Shown in pieces: positions 1 to 12,700 of a stretch of 64,000 bases of DNA (position 1 is its first letter; each line of letters starts with the position of its first letter). The notes under the pieces were generated by a model. It had not been told where the DNA came from and made no database searches. It saw nothing but the letters and a program-made list of their open reading frames with translations. A program made the position numbers and the translations under genes. Where the stretch lies: positions 1,302,001 to 1,366,000 of the forward strand of contig OZ242292.1 of NCBI GenBank assembly GCA_965207705.1, read 5' to 3'. This DNA is from JAAOII01 sp965207705. Lineage in GTDB: Bacteria; Pseudomonadota; Gammaproteobacteria; CBDBNL01; JAAOII01.

Positions 1-3000
1 GGATACTGTAAATAATCAAGTGGAGTTTGTATTAAATGTAGCGTCTGGGCTTCTGCGGGATGCTGATATAGGCGAACATTTGTTGAACTTCTTGGTTTAT
101 GATGAATTTGGCGGGGCAGAGGACACAAGAACTATTACTCTAAAAGTTAATAATGTTGTTGAGCAACCGAATATTATTAGCGTGTTGGCGGGAGCAGGTG
201 TTAGCGCTTCAGCCAATAATAACTCTTGGACATTATCAGAAGATGTTGCAGGTTCTTTGAGTATCGTAGTGGAGGATGAAGATCTCGGCAGCCCGCAAAA
301 TCAAGAGAGTATAAACATCACCATTACAAGCCCCACTCTTCCTGAGAACTTCATAACTGTTCAACAATCAGAGATTAGCCGCCCCGACAGTTCTACGAAT
401 AACAGAGTCACTTTTAGAATTGAATTTACCGCTCCTGCTAATGAACTAGTTGGAGAACATAATATTACTTTTTCCTTTACTGATACAGATGGGAACATAG
501 TTTTATATAAGAGGGAGTTTAGAATTGAGAACGTCAACGATGTTCCTGAGATATCCATGATGGATTCTGCTCGCGGAGTTACCTCAAGCGGTGAAAATAT
601 TTTTGAAGCATTTGAAGGTGGTGAAGAAGGAATTATTAGGGTAAAAGTTAGAGATGATGATATACCGCATGGAGATATTATTGGCTTGAATATTACCAGC
701 GCTAATCTGCCAGCTGGGATTATATCCATTGAAAAGGATAAATTATCCCAGTCCGATGTTGTAAATAACCAGGTAGAGTTTGTAGTCCATATTGCGTCTG
801 GGCTTCTGCGGGATGCTGATATAGGTGAATATCTATTAGACCTTTTGGTTTATGATGAACTTGGCAAGGCAGAAGACAGTAGAACTATTACTCTAAAAGT
901 TAATAATGTTGTTGAGCAGCCAAATATTATTAGCGTGTTGGCGGGAGAAGGTGTTAGCGCTTCAACCGATGGCAGCTCTTGGATATTATCAGAAGATGTT
1001 GCGGGTTCTTTGAGTATCGTGGTGGAGGATGAAGATTTCGGTAGTACGGAAAACCAAGAGAGTATAAACATTACTATTATGAGTTCCACTCTGTCTGAGA
1101 ACTTCATAACTGTTCAACAATCAGAGATTAGCCGCCCCGACAGTTCTACGAATAACAGAGCCACTTTTAGAATTGAATTTACCGCTCCTGCTAATGAACT
1201 AGTTGGAGAACATAATATTACTTTTTCCTTTACTGATACAGATGGGAACATAGTTTTATATAAGAGGGAGTTTAGAATTGAGAACGTCAATGATGCTCCT
1301 GAGGTATATATGATGGATTCTGCTCGCGGAGTTACCTCGATTGGTGAAAATATTTTTGAAGTATATGAGGGAGGTGAAGATGGAATTATTAGGGTAAAAG
1401 TTAGAGATGTGGATATACAGCATGGAGATATTGTTAGCTTAAATCTTATCAGCGCCGATTTGCCTGGCATTATATCTATTGAGGAGGATAAATTATCCCA
1501 GTCGGATGCTATGAATAATCAAGTGGAGTTTGTATTAAATGTAGCGTCTGGTCTTCTGCGGGATGCTGATATAGGCGAGCATCAGTTTCGTTTTTTAGTG
1601 CATGATGAATTTGGTGGGATAGACGGCAGCGGGAACTTTACTCTGAATGTCAAAAATACCGATGACACAAGCAGCATCAATTATTCAGCAATTAGCGGAA
1701 GGATTAATAAGCTGAGTAATGCGGATGGCGTCCCAGATACCTTCGCAATTAGTGAGGGGCAAAGCGGGCAAATTCAAGTTATAATCTCTGATGAGGATTT
1801 AATCCACTCTTCGCAGCTTGAATATACAATAACTGGCAACTCTATTAGGCAAGGGATTAGGGAAGGATTATTAAACATAACCAGAGTTGAATCCTCATCT
1901 TCTGCTGAGGAACATATATTTCTCATTGATATCGGCAAGAGCGGCAGTCCAATTGATGATGCGGATATTGGAAATTACAACTTGAATCTGCGCATATTTG
2001 ATGTTGGCGCAGATAGGAGAGTAGACGCCCTTTATCCTTTTGTGTTGGAGATAAACAATGTGCCTGAACCGACTGCTATTATTAATGTGCAGGCGGGACA
2101 GGGAGCTGTAGCAGGAACAGGAACTAATTATTTTGTGCTTACAGAGAAAATTTTAGCATCCTTTGACATTATAGTTATGGATGAAGACCTTGTAAATCCG
2201 CTTGCTCAAGAGAACATAACAATGGAAACTATACCTAGCGATTTACCGAATGACTTACTGCTTACTAAAAGTTTATATGTTACCCGTCCTGATACGGTTG
2301 GCGGAAATCAGGCAACCTTTACCCTGGGAATTGCTGCTCCACGCAACGAAGATGCGCGGGACGATAATTACACAATCCCCTTCATAATAAGTGGCGCAGG
2401 AGGCAGATCATTAGTGGGCGAAATTAGCATTAAAATTGAGAACGTCAATGATGCGCCTGTAATATCTGCCCTGACTCACTCAGGCGGAGTTAGCAGGACC
2501 GGCCTGCCTGTAGAGAGTAATACTTTTATAGTGTCCGAGGGCGGAGTTAATGGATCTATTACAGTAACGGTTGAGGATCCTGATATACAGCATGGAGACA
2601 CAGTAGGTTTAGAGATAAGCAATGATGCGTTATTAGGGGACGCTACATTTATTGATAAATATTTTTCAGTTGAAGAAAACATAGCAGCGCCCAATCAGGT
2701 AGAGTTTGCAATCCATATTGCTTCTGAGCTTATGCAGGATACTGATATAGGCGAGCATCATTTTCAATTAGTGGTTTTTGATGATTTTGGCGGCTCTGCT
2801 ACTCGCGACTTCATTGTTATAGTGGAAGACACCGATGACTTAACCACTATTTCTAATTTCGGCTGGACGGGTAATTTGACGAAGGTTGCTCCAATATCTA
2901 GTCCGGCGCCGAGCAACGGAGGAGACCTGTTTACAATTTATGAAGGACAAAGCGGACAAATTGAGTTCACATTTTCTGATGAAGATTTATCTCTCGCTTC

Positions 3001-6000
3001 GTTAGTTGTATCTAACATAACAGGCGACCCTATAGATTCGCAAATTATAAACGCTACTATTAGAACAAAACCATCATCGCCTGATGAAAGAATATTGACA
3101 ATTAATATTGGAAACAACTCAAGCGGAACTCAGAAAATTGATGATGTCCATATCGGCACTTATGAACTTAGCTTAAATATTTCCAGTTCTGCTGGAGAAG
3201 TTGCCATTAGCTATCCATTCACTTTACAGATTATTAATGTTGAGGAGCAACCGCGTATTATTAAAATATTGCCTAGCTTTGGATTGAGTAGCGGACCTGC
3301 TGCCAATTCCTTTATATTGACACAAAATGTAGCGACAACTTTTATAATTGTGGTGGAGGATGAAGATTTTGCCAGCCCGCAAAACCAAGAGAATATTATA
3401 ATGACTTCCTCTCATCCCACCGACTCTAATTATCCATTTTTAACTCTGGTGTCTTATGAGAGTCCGCAGATTAATCTTCCAGACATAGCGGGAGGCAAGC
3501 GCGCCACCTTTATAGCCAAGATTGCCGCACCGTCAAATGATTTTGTGGGCGAGCATACTCTATCCATAACTGCTATTGATTCTTCAGTCAGGACTGCGCA
3601 TTTAAATTTAAATCTCACCGTTCTAAATGTCAATGATGCTCCGAGGATTATTAATATAACAAGTTCGGGTTCTGTTAGCCGCATTGATATGGATAATTTT
3701 GTTGTTGCTGAGGGAGCAAGCCATGAGGGTGGCATTGACGTAACAGTTGAAGATATAGATTTTCTCGTGCGCGATAGGGTTAGTTTGACTGTTGCCAGCG
3801 CCACTCTTAACACTAAGTTTATATCCGTTGCCAAAGCGCATACAGATGAATCGGATGCCAACCCTAACCACCAAGTAATATTTAATATAGATATTCTTTC
3901 CGAATCCTTGAATGATGCCGAGGTGGGAACTCATATCTTGGAAATAAACGCAACAGATGCTGAGGGAGTAGTCGCTACACGCCAAGTTAATTTAGTTGTT
4001 GAGAATGTTAATGACGCTCCTGAAATTGTTTCAATTACTTATACAGGGGATATCAGTAAGACACGAATGGGTAAATTTGATATATATCAACTGAATGAGG
4101 GCGGCGCTGGATTTTTGCATATTAATATTATGGATGAAGATTTAATTCATTCACACGAGAATATAACAGTAAGATGGAATAACCCCTACCGCTTATCTGA
4201 TAGATTATTATCATTTAACAAACAATTTTTTACTTCTATTGATGCTGATGATGGGACAGTTAATCTTATTTTGCAGCTGGGGCAAGGCGCTGACTTTGAT
4301 GATATTCACATAAACGGCTACGTTATAGGTCTATCAATATTTGATGGTAATAATGTAAGAATTAATCCGATAAAGTCAAGTATATTTCTTAAGATTATTA
4401 ATGTCCCTGAACCTCCCTTTTTCCCACAGCTAGACCACCATATAGCTGTATTTGAACAATCTGGCGCAGACCAATTGCCAGCTGGGACAGTCATAGCAAC
4501 TGTCGGGGAGGCATACTGTTCAGTAGTAGGTTCAACATCTGGTTGTGGGTCTCCTGCGCCAGTTCTCGTGGCAGATGATCCAGATCCTGGTGATGCGGCA
4601 AATTTAATTTATGAAATTAGATCTGTTGGCACAGAAAAACTTTATGTGGACGGTTTGCAAATTAAAAATCGTATTCCGCTCATAGTTGATTCTCAAGCAA
4701 GTTTTTTTATTAACGCTATAGATCCTAGTGGTATGAAGGTGGCTCCAGACACAGAAGCGATTGTTACTGTGCATGTTAAAGGTACAAATAATCTCAATCA
4801 AGATTTTGATGGTGATGGAGTTCGTGACCCTTATGATGGCGCTCCCACCAACCCTGCTGCGCAAACCAAGGGCAGTGGGACACGCGCTGACCCATATCTT
4901 ATCCATAATATTTTTCAACTGCAGGCAATAGCTGGAGTTGACCATCTAGGGAATAGTTTGCAAGCATCTGAGTTTACGAGGAACTCTTATTTGTATGGGA
5001 ATGGATTAGCAGCTCAGCTTGGCAGTCACTATCGTTTGGCAAATGATGTAAGTGCTTCCATCACCTCAGCTTGGAATGGTGGTAGTGGATTTATACCTAT
5101 AGGGACAGGTGTTTGTAATAGCGATGACACGCAATGCGATGCCACAACGGCAGCCCGTTTGGTGTATGGAACCTCAGTGCGCTTTAGCGGAACATTTAAT
5201 GGAGCGAATTTTGAAATCAGCGGCTTAACCATCAATAGACAGTCAAGCTATATTGGACTATTCGGTGAAGCAGGGTATGGCAGCATTATTTCTAATTTAA
5301 GATTAACCTCGGCAAACATTATAAACCCCGCCACTCGCTCACATCCAAGCGATACAGTCAAATTTAGCCATGGAGGAGTATTAGTGGGACAAATGTTAGG
5401 AGGCACCATAGATAATGTCCATACTACTGGAACGTTAACTGGAGTTGGTTACAGATATGGAGGTGTAGCGGGAACACTTGGTCCATCGGCGAGTTTAGGA
5501 ATACCTGGCATAATAACAAACTCTATGGCGGACGTTGACATTACTGCCAATGGCGCTGGATTTGGCGGATTGGTGGGTTTATTAGGGGGCAACTCTTTCA
5601 TAAATGCATCTAATGCCAAAGGGAATGTGAGGCCCGCTTTAGATAATATCAATCAACTTCTTGCTCATGATGTAGGCGGATTAGTTGGAATATCTTACGG
5701 TAATATATTTGCTTCTTATGCTTTGGGTGACGTGCGCGCCTCTGATTATGTGGGCGGATTGGTCGGTAAAGTACTACAAGGCGCAACAACTGCAAGCTTC
5801 GCTGCTGGTGATGTTAGAGGGAATGAATACGTTGGTGGATTATTTGGTGCAGCGTCAGCGGGCATTCACAGGTATTTGTATTATAGTGGTTTGCTCATTG
5901 GTTCTGGTTATATCATGGGTGGCATAGTAGGGGAATTGGGGTATGCGGCAATTATTTACAGCGTTATTAATATGCGTTCCCCGCATCCTGGTAATAGACC

Positions 6001-6523
6001 TATTAATGGGGGGCTAATATTTGGTCATATTGATCTGACTGCCAATCCCGGCCCTAATATTAATCCCAGCCCTAGTATTCGTGATGCCTATTCAATTGAT
6101 GTCGCTGCCGATTCTTTGGGTTATATTGTACATGAAAGTTATGAAGGGGGAGAGGGTGCGCCGCTTTCTCTTCTTGATGGCAACTCAGGGAGTATTAAAA
6201 AAATATCTGCAAATCAGCTAAAATATTGTAGCGGTAACGGACATACTTTTAGCGGCAGCGGTATTGCTTCTATCGTTAATGTAGATTGCACTGGTTTATT
6301 CCATGATAATTATTGGGGGGATAGAACTATCCAATCATTAGGTGCAAACTATAATATTGATTGGAATTTGGTTGCTGGTTCTTATCCTACCATTAAAGTG
6401 CAACGAGTTACTGGGGTGGGAGTGCTTGATGCTGCCAATATTATTCCTTCGCATAGAGAGCAAAGATGTTATATTGAACCTGCATATACTCACGTCACCT
6501 ACTGCCCGATAACTCCTCCCTAA
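1..6523 (+). CDS. Giant cadherin-like/GLUG surface protein, 5' end cut by window
   Basis: The reading frame is open to the left edge (codons from base 2 read DTVNNQ before the GTG at 20). That GTG is internal, so the gene starts outside the window and at least 2173 residues are visible. The visible part has alternating cadherin-like modules of about 105-130 residues, each ending near a NVND(A/V)P or V(V/E)EQP motif. An acidic DFDGDGVRDPYDG stretch (near residue 1600, thrombospondin type 3-like) follows, then a GLUG-rich region (IGLFG, GGLVG, GGLFG) and a tail with EEQRCYIEPAYTHVTYC. It is a close paralogue of the 6748-19845 gene, and its 3' half is nearly the same at DNA level. By analogy with its neighbours it should be a lipid-anchored, calcium-stiffened adhesin; the anchor is not visible. 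The role is inference. Confidence 0.85.
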   Translation, partial: DTVNNQVEFVLNVASGLLRDADIGEHLLNFLVYDEFGGAEDTRTITLKVNNVVEQPNIISVLAGAGVSASANNNSWTLSEDVAGSLSIVVEDEDLGSPQNQESINITITSPTLPENFITVQQSEISRPDSSTNNRVTFRIEFTAPANELVGEHNITFSFTDTDGNIVLYKREFRIENVNDVPEISMMDSARGVTSSGENIFEAFEGGEEGIIRVKVRDDDIPHGDIIGLNITSANLPAGIISIEKDKLSQSDVVNNQVEFVVHIASGLLRDADIGEYLLDLLVYDELGKAEDSRTITLKVNNVVEQPNIISVLAGEGVSASTDGSSWILSEDVAGSLSIVVEDEDFGSTENQESINITIMSSTLSENFITVQQSEISRPDSSTNNRATFRIEFTAPANELVGEHNITFSFTDTDGNIVLYKREFRIENVNDAPEVYMMDSARGVTSIGENIFEVYEGGEDGIIRVKVRDVDIQHGDIVSLNLISADLPGIISIEEDKLSQSDAMNNQVEFVLNVASGLLRDADIGEHQFRFLVHDEFGGIDGSGNFTLNVKNTDDTSSINYSAISGRINKLSNADGVPDTFAISEGQSGQIQVIISDEDLIHSSQLEYTITGNSIRQGIREGLLNITRVESSSSAEEHIFLIDIGKSGSPIDDADIGNYNLNLRIFDVGADRRVDALYPFVLEINNVPEPTAIINVQAGQGAVAGTGTNYFVLTEKILASFDIIVMDEDLVNPLAQENITMETIPSDLPNDLLLTKSLYVTRPDTVGGNQATFTLGIAAPRNEDARDDNYTIPFIISGAGGRSLVGEISIKIENVNDAPVISALTHSGGVSRTGLPVESNTFIVSEGGVNGSITVTVEDPDIQHGDTVGLEISNDALLGDATFIDKYFSVEENIAAPNQVEFAIHIASELMQDTDIGEHHFQLVVFDDFGGSATRDFIVIVEDTDDLTTISNFGWTGNLTKVAPISSPAPSNGGDLFTIYEGQSGQIEFTFSDEDLSLASLVVSNITGDPIDSQIINATIRTKPSSPDERILTINIGNNSSGTQKIDDVHIGTYELSLNISSSAGEVAISYPFTLQIINVEEQPRIIKILPSFGLSSGPAANSFILTQNVATTFIIVVEDEDFASPQNQENIIMTSSHPTDSNYPFLTLVSYESPQINLPDIAGGKRATFIAKIAAPSNDFVGEHTLSITAIDSSVRTAHLNLNLTVLNVNDAPRIINITSSGSVSRIDMDNFVVAEGASHEGGIDVTVEDIDFLVRDRVSLTVASATLNTKFISVAKAHTDESDANPNHQVIFNIDILSESLNDAEVGTHILEINATDAEGVVATRQVNLVVENVNDAPEIVSITYTGDISKTRMGKFDIYQLNEGGAGFLHINIMDEDLIHSHENITVRWNNPYRLSDRLLSFNKQFFTSIDADDGTVNLILQLGQGADFDDIHINGYVIGLSIFDGNNVRINPIKSSIFLKIINVPEPPFFPQLDHHIAVFEQSGADQLPAGTVIATVGEAYCSVVGSTSGCGSPAPVLVADDPDPGDAANLIYEIRSVGTEKLYVDGLQIKNRIPLIVDSQASFFINAIDPSGMKVAPDTEAIVTVHVKGTNNLNQDFDGDGVRDPYDGAPTNPAAQTKGSGTRADPYLIHNIFQLQAIAGVDHLGNSLQASEFTRNSYLYGNGLAAQLGSHYRLANDVSASITSAWNGGSGFIPIGTGVCNSDDTQCDATTAARLVYGTSVRFSGTFNGANFEISGLTINRQSSYIGLFGEAGYGSIISNLRLTSANIINPATRSHPSDTVKFSHGGVLVGQMLGGTIDNVHTTGTLTGVGYRYGGVAGTLGPSASLGIPGIITNSMADVDITANGAGFGGLVGLLGGNSFINASNAKGNVRPALDNINQLLAHDVGGLVGISYGNIFASYALGDVRASDYVGGLVGKVLQGATTASFAAGDVRGNEYVGGLFGAASAGIHRYLYYSGLLIGSGYIMGGIVGELGYAAIIYSVINMRSPHPGNRPINGGLIFGHIDLTANPGPNINPSPSIRDAYSIDVAADSLGYIVHESYEGGEGAPLSLLDGNSGSIKKISANQLKYCSGNGHTFSGSGIASIVNVDCTGLFHDNYWGDRTIQSLGANYNIDWNLVAGSYPTIKVQRVTGVGVLDAANIIPSHREQRCYIEPAYTHVTYCPITPP

Positions 6524-6538
6524 ATTAGAATAACACAT

Positions 6539-6569
6539 CGCAATACTTGCGGTTATGTTACTGCAAGTA
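6539..6569 (+). terminator. Weak stem-loops after first giant gene
   Basis: CGCAA(6539-6543)/TTGCG(6547-6551) can pair, or alternatively TACTTGC(6544-6550) with GCAAGTA(6563-6569). No T-run follows, so this is a poor intrinsic terminator. The first hairpin recurs at the same distance after the second giant gene (19861-19873), showing that the duplicated unit includes the 3' flank. Confidence 0.3.
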
Positions 6570-6652
6570 GGGAGTCGCTTATTCCTTTCAGGTTTATGTA
6601 TTTCCTTGCCCAACCCCTACCTTATTACCTTGCGTAAATATAAGTATAAAAA

Positions 6653-6661
6653 TGGTATAAA
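6653..6661 (+). promoter_or_regulatory. Possible extended -10 promoter before giant gene 2
   Basis: TGGTATAAA is an extended -10 type motif about 90 bp before the start codon at 6748. No convincing -35 is seen. The rest of the 6524-6747 gap shows nothing else I can name. Confidence 0.3.
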
Positions 6662-6747
6662 TATGCAATATTAATGATACAATTACAGAACCTTTGATGG
6701 TAATGCAATGACAATGCATTTATTCAGCTGTCAATTGGTAGGAGTAT

Positions 6748-9700
6748 ATGGTAATATTTATGAAGGTTACATGTTTAAAAGGTAATTTATTTAAATTATT
6801 AAAGAATAAATTATTTATTGTTTTCTTGTCTCTGATCGCGGTGGGGTGCGGTGGATCAAATAATAATACAAGCGGTCAGTCCCCTACTCCCCTTACCCCT
6901 ACTCCCCTTACATGCGCCGATGATTTCCAGGTATGTTCGCCGCCCCATCTTACAGCTTTATACGGCGGCGGTGTATTCTACTTTAACGAAGCTACGGGGA
7001 TTAACCAAACTGTCAAAATTAGCGAAGGAGAGAAGCAAACTTTCTATGCTATTATCCATGATTCCGATATATCATCTGGTGAATCTATTAATGTTACCAT
7101 CAATAGTACAACTATTGATTTTGCGGATAGTTTAGATGGCTATGTTTCTCCACCACTTAAGATGGATCCCAAGACGGATCCCGAGAGTATTCCATCCGCG
7201 CTTGAAAACTACACAAATGCTGAAGAATATGAAATTTTTAACTTTACCTTAGGGGAAGACCTTTTATTAGATGATAAAGTGGTCGGAGAACATAATATTT
7301 CAGTTGTCTCTATTGATACCAAGGGATTGAAGGGTTCTTCTAAGATAGTAGTTGTGATAGAGAACGTCAACGATACGCCTGTGATATCCGCTCTTACCAC
7401 TTCAGGCGGAGTAAGAGCAAGAAATGGAAATATTTTTGAAGTATATGAGGGAGGTGAAGAAGGAATTATTAGGGTAAAAGTTAGAGATGATGATATACAG
7501 CATGGAGATATTGTTGGCTTGAATATTACCAGCGCTAATCTGCCAGCTGGGATTATATCCATTGAAAAGGATAAATTATCCCAGTCCGATGTTATAAATA
7601 ATCAAGTGGAGTTTGTAGTCCATATTGCGTCCGGGCTTCTGCAGGACACTGACATAGGTGAATATCCATTAGACCTTTTGGTTTATGATGAATTTGGCGG
7701 AGAAAAAGATAAAAGAACTATAACTCTAAAAGTTAATAATGTTGCTGAGCAGCCCAATATTATTAGCGTGTTGGCGGGAACAGGTATTAGCGCCGCAGCG
7801 AGTGATAACTCTTGGATATTATCAGAAGATGTTGCGGGTTCTTTGAGTATCGTGGTGGAGGATGAGGATTTCGGTAGTACGGAAAATCAAGAGAGTTTGC
7901 GCATTGACATTAGGGGTTCTACCCTGCCTGAGAACTTCATAACTGTTCCACAATCAGAGATTAGCAGCCCTGATAGCTCTACAAATAATAGAGTCACTTT
8001 TAGAATAGAATTTACCGCTCCTGCTAATCAACTAGTTGGAGAACATAATATCACTTTTTCCTTTACTGATACAGATGGAAATACAGCATTATATGAGGGG
8101 GAGTTTAGAATTGAGAACGTTAATGATGCTCCTGTAATATTCTCATTGACTCGTTCAGACGGAGTTTTCTCAAGTGGTGAAAATATTTTTGAAGCGTTTG
8201 AAGGTGGTGAAGAAGGAACTATTAGGGTGGCAGTTAGAGATGATGATATACCGCATGGAGATATTATTGGCTTGAATATTACTGGCGCTAATCTGCCGAC
8301 TGGAGTTATATCTATTGAAGCGGATAAATTATCCCAGTCGGATACTGTAAATAACCAAGTAGAGTTTATAGTCCATATTGCGTCTGGGCTTCTGCGGGAT
8401 GCTGATATAGGCGAACATTTGTTGAACTTCTTGGTTTATGATGAATTTGGTAAGGCAGAAGACAGTAGAACTATAACTCTAAAGGTTAATAATGTTGTTG
8501 AGCAACCGAATATTATTAGCGTGTTGGCGGGGGCAGGTGTTAGCGCCGCAGCCGATGGTAGCTCTTGGACGTTATCAGAAGATGTTGCGGGTTCTTTGAG
8601 TATCGTGGTGGAGGATGAAGATTTTGGTAGTGTGCAAAATCAAGAGAGTATAAATATTACCATTACAAGCCCCACCCTTCCTGAGAACTTCATAACTGTT
8701 CAACAATCGGAGATTAGCCGCCCCGATAGTTCTACGAATAACAGAGTCACTTTTAGAATTGAATTTACCGCTCCTACTAATCAACTAGTTGGAGAACATA
8801 ATATCACTTTTTCCTTTACTGATACTGATGGGAACATAGTTTTATATAAGAGGGAGTTTAGAATTGAGAACGTCAATGATGCTCCCGTAATATTCGCCCT
8901 GACTAGTTTAGATGGGGTTGTCTCAATAGGTGGAGATGTTTTTGAAGTATTTGAGGGAGGCGATAATGGGGCTATTAAAGTAATTGTAAATGATGCGGAT
9001 ATACCGCATGGAGATATTATTGGCTTGAATATTACTAGCACTAATCTACCGACTGGAGTTATATCTATTGAAGCGGATAAATTATCCCAGCCGGATACTA
9101 TAAATAATCAAGTGGAGTTTGTAGTCCATATTGCGTCCGGGCTTCTGCGGGATGCTGATATAGGCGAACATTTGTTGAACTTCTTGGTTTATGATGAATT
9201 TGGCGGGGCAGAGGACACAAGAACTATTACTCTAAAAGTTAATAATGTTGTTGAGCAGCCCAATATTATTAGCGTATTGGCGGGAACAGGTGTTAGCGCC
9301 GCAGCCGATGGTAGCTCTTGGATATTATCAGAAGATGTTGCAGGTTCTTTGAGTATCGTGGTGGAGGATGAAGATTTTGGTAGTGCGCAAAATCAAGAGA
9401 GTATAAACATCACCATTACAAGCCCCACTCTTCCTGAGAACTTCATAACTGTTCAACAATCAGAGATTAGCCGCCCCGACAGTTCTACGAATAACAGAGT
9501 CACTTTTAGAATTGAATTTACCGCTCCTGCTAATGAACTAGTTGGAGAACATAATATTACTTTTTCCTTTACTGATACAGATGGGAACATAGTTTTATAT
9601 AAGAGGGAGTTTAGAATTGAGAACGTCAACGATGTTCCTGAGATATCCATGATGGATTCTGCTCGCGGAGTTACCTCAAGCGGTGAAAATATTTTTGAAG

Positions 9701-12700
9701 TATATGAGGGAGGTGAAGAAGGAATTATTAGGGTAAAAGTTAGAGATACGGATATACAGCATGGAGATATTGTTAGCTTGAATATTACTAGCGCTAATCT
9801 ACCAGCTGGGATTATATCCATTGAAGCGGATAAATTATCCCAATCGGACGCTATAAATAATCAAGTGGAGTTTGTAGTCCATATTGCGTCTGGGCTTCTG
9901 CGGGATGCTGATATAGGTGAATATATATTAGACCTTTTGGTTTATGATGAACTTGGCAAGGCAGAAGACAGTAGAACTATTACTCTAAAAGTTAATAATG
10001 TTGTTGAGCAACCGAATATTATTAGTGTGTTGGCGGGAGCAGGTGTTAGCGCTTCAGCCGATGGCAGCTCTTGGATATTATCAGAAGATGTTGCGGGTTC
10101 TTTGAGTATCGTGGTGGAGGATGAAGATTTTGGTAGTGTGCAAAATCAAGAGAGTATAAACATTACCATTACAAGCCCCACCCTGCCTGAGAACTTCATA
10201 ACTGTTCCACAATCAGAGATTAGCCGCCCCGACAGTTCTACGAATAACAGAGCCACTTTTAGAATTGAATTTACCGCTCCTGCTAATGAACTAGTTGGAG
10301 AACATAATATCACTTTTTCCTTTACTGATACAGATGGAAATACAGCATTATATGAGGGGGAGTTTAGAATTGAGAACGTTAATGATGCTCCTGTAATATC
10401 CGCTCTGACTCGTTCAGACGGAGTTATCGCAAACGGTGAAAATATTTTTGAAGTATATGAGGGAGGTGAAGAAGGAATTATTAGGGTAAAAGTTAGAGAT
10501 GATGATATACCGCATGGAGATATTATTGGCTTGAATATTACTAGCGCTAATCTACCGACTGGAGTTATATCTATTGAAGCGGATAAATTATCCCAGTCGG
10601 ATACTATAAATAATCAAGTAGAGTTTATAGTTCGTATTGCATCTGAGCTTTTGCAGGACAGTGACACAGGTGAATATTCATTGGATTTCTTGGTTTATGA
10701 TGAACTTGGTAAGGCAGAAGACAGTAGAACGATTACTCTAAAAGTTATAAACATTGATGACGCAAGCAGCGCTACCTATTCAGCAATTAGCGGCGAGGTT
10801 AGTAAGCTGGACAGTGTGGATGATAGCCCAGATATATTCGCAATTAGTGAGGGGCAAAGCGGACAAATTAATGTCACTATCTCTGATGAGGATTTAATCC
10901 ACAGCTCGCAGCTTGAATATGCAATAACTGGCGACTCTATTAGGCAAGGGATTAGGGAAGGATTATTAAACATAACCAGAGTTGAATCCTCATCTTCTGC
11001 TGAGGAAAATATATTCCTCATTGATATCGGCAAGAGCGGCAGTCCAATTGATGATGCGGATATTGGAAGTTACAACTTGAATCTGCGAGTAGAGAATGAT
11101 GCTGGAACTGTGAATGCGAATTATCCTTTTATCCTTAAGGTTAATAATGTTGTTGAGCAACCAAATATTATTAGTGTGTTGGCGGGAGCAGGTGTTAGCG
11201 CTTCAGCCGATGGCAGCTCTTGGATATTATCAGAAGATGTTGCGGGTTCTTTGAGTATCGTGGTGGAGGATGAAGATTTCGGTAGTCCACAAAACCAAGA
11301 GAGTATAAACATCACCATTATGAGTTCCACTCTGTCTGAGAACTTCATAACTGTTCAACAATCAGAGATTAGCCGCCCCGATAGTTCTACGAATAACAGA
11401 GTCACTTTTAGAATTAGATTTACCGCTCCTGCTAATGAACTAGTTGGAGAACATAATATCACTTTTTCCTTTACTGACACTGATGGAAATACAGCATTAT
11501 ATGAGGGGGAGTTTAGAATTGAGAACGTCAATGATGCTCCTGAGGTATATATGATGGATTCTGCTCGCGGAGTTACCTCAAGCGGTGAAAATATTTTTGA
11601 AGTATATGAGGGAGGTGAAGATGGAATTATTAGGGTAAAAGTTAGAGATGCGGATATACAGCATGGAGATATTGTTAGCTTGAATATTACTAGCGCTAAT
11701 CTGCCAGCTGGGATTATATCCATTGAAAAGGATAAATTATCCCAGTCGGATGCTATGAATAATCAAGTGGAGTTTGTGTTAAATGTTGCGTCTGGGCTTC
11801 TGCGGGATGCTGATATAGGTGAATATCCATTAGACCTTTTGGTTTATGATGAATTTGGTGGGATAGATGGCAGTGGGAATTTTACTCTGAATGTCAAAAA
11901 CACTGATGACGCAAGCAGCGCTACCTATTCAGCAATTAGCGGCGGGGTTAGTAAGCTGGGCAGTGTGGATGGCGCTTCAGATACATTCGCAATTAGTGAA
12001 GGACAAAGCGGGCAGATTAAGGTTATTATCTCTGATGAGGATTTGTCCCGCACTTCGCAGCTTGAATATACAATAACTAGCGACTCTATTAGGCGAGGGG
12101 TTAGGGCAGGATTATTAAATATAAGCAGAGTTGAATCCTCATCTTCTGCTGAGGAAAATATATTCCTCATTGATATCGGCAAGAGCGGCAGTCCAATTGA
12201 TGATGCGGATATCGGAAGTTACAACTTGAATCTGCGAGTAACGGATGATGCAGGGACTGTGAATGCAAACTATCCTTTTGTTCTCAGGGTTAATAATGTT
12301 GTTGAGCAGCCCAATATTATTAGCGTGTTGGCGGGAGCAGGTGTTAGCGCTTCAGCCGATGGTAGCTCTTGGATATTATCAGAAGATGTTGCGGGTTCTT
12401 TGAGTATCGTGGTGGAGGATGAAGATTTTGGTAGTGCGCAAAATCAAGAGAGTATAAACATTACCATTACAAGCCCCACCCTTCCTGAGAACTTCATAAC
12501 TGTTCAACAATCAGAGATTAGCCGCCCCGATAGTTCTACGAATAACAGAGCCACTTTTAGAATTGAATTTACCGCTCCTGCTAATGAACTAGTTGGAGAA
12601 CATAATATTACTTTTTCCTTTACTGATACAGATGGAAATACAGCATTATATGAGGGGGAGTTTAGAATTGAGAACGTCAATGATGCTCCTGTAATATTCT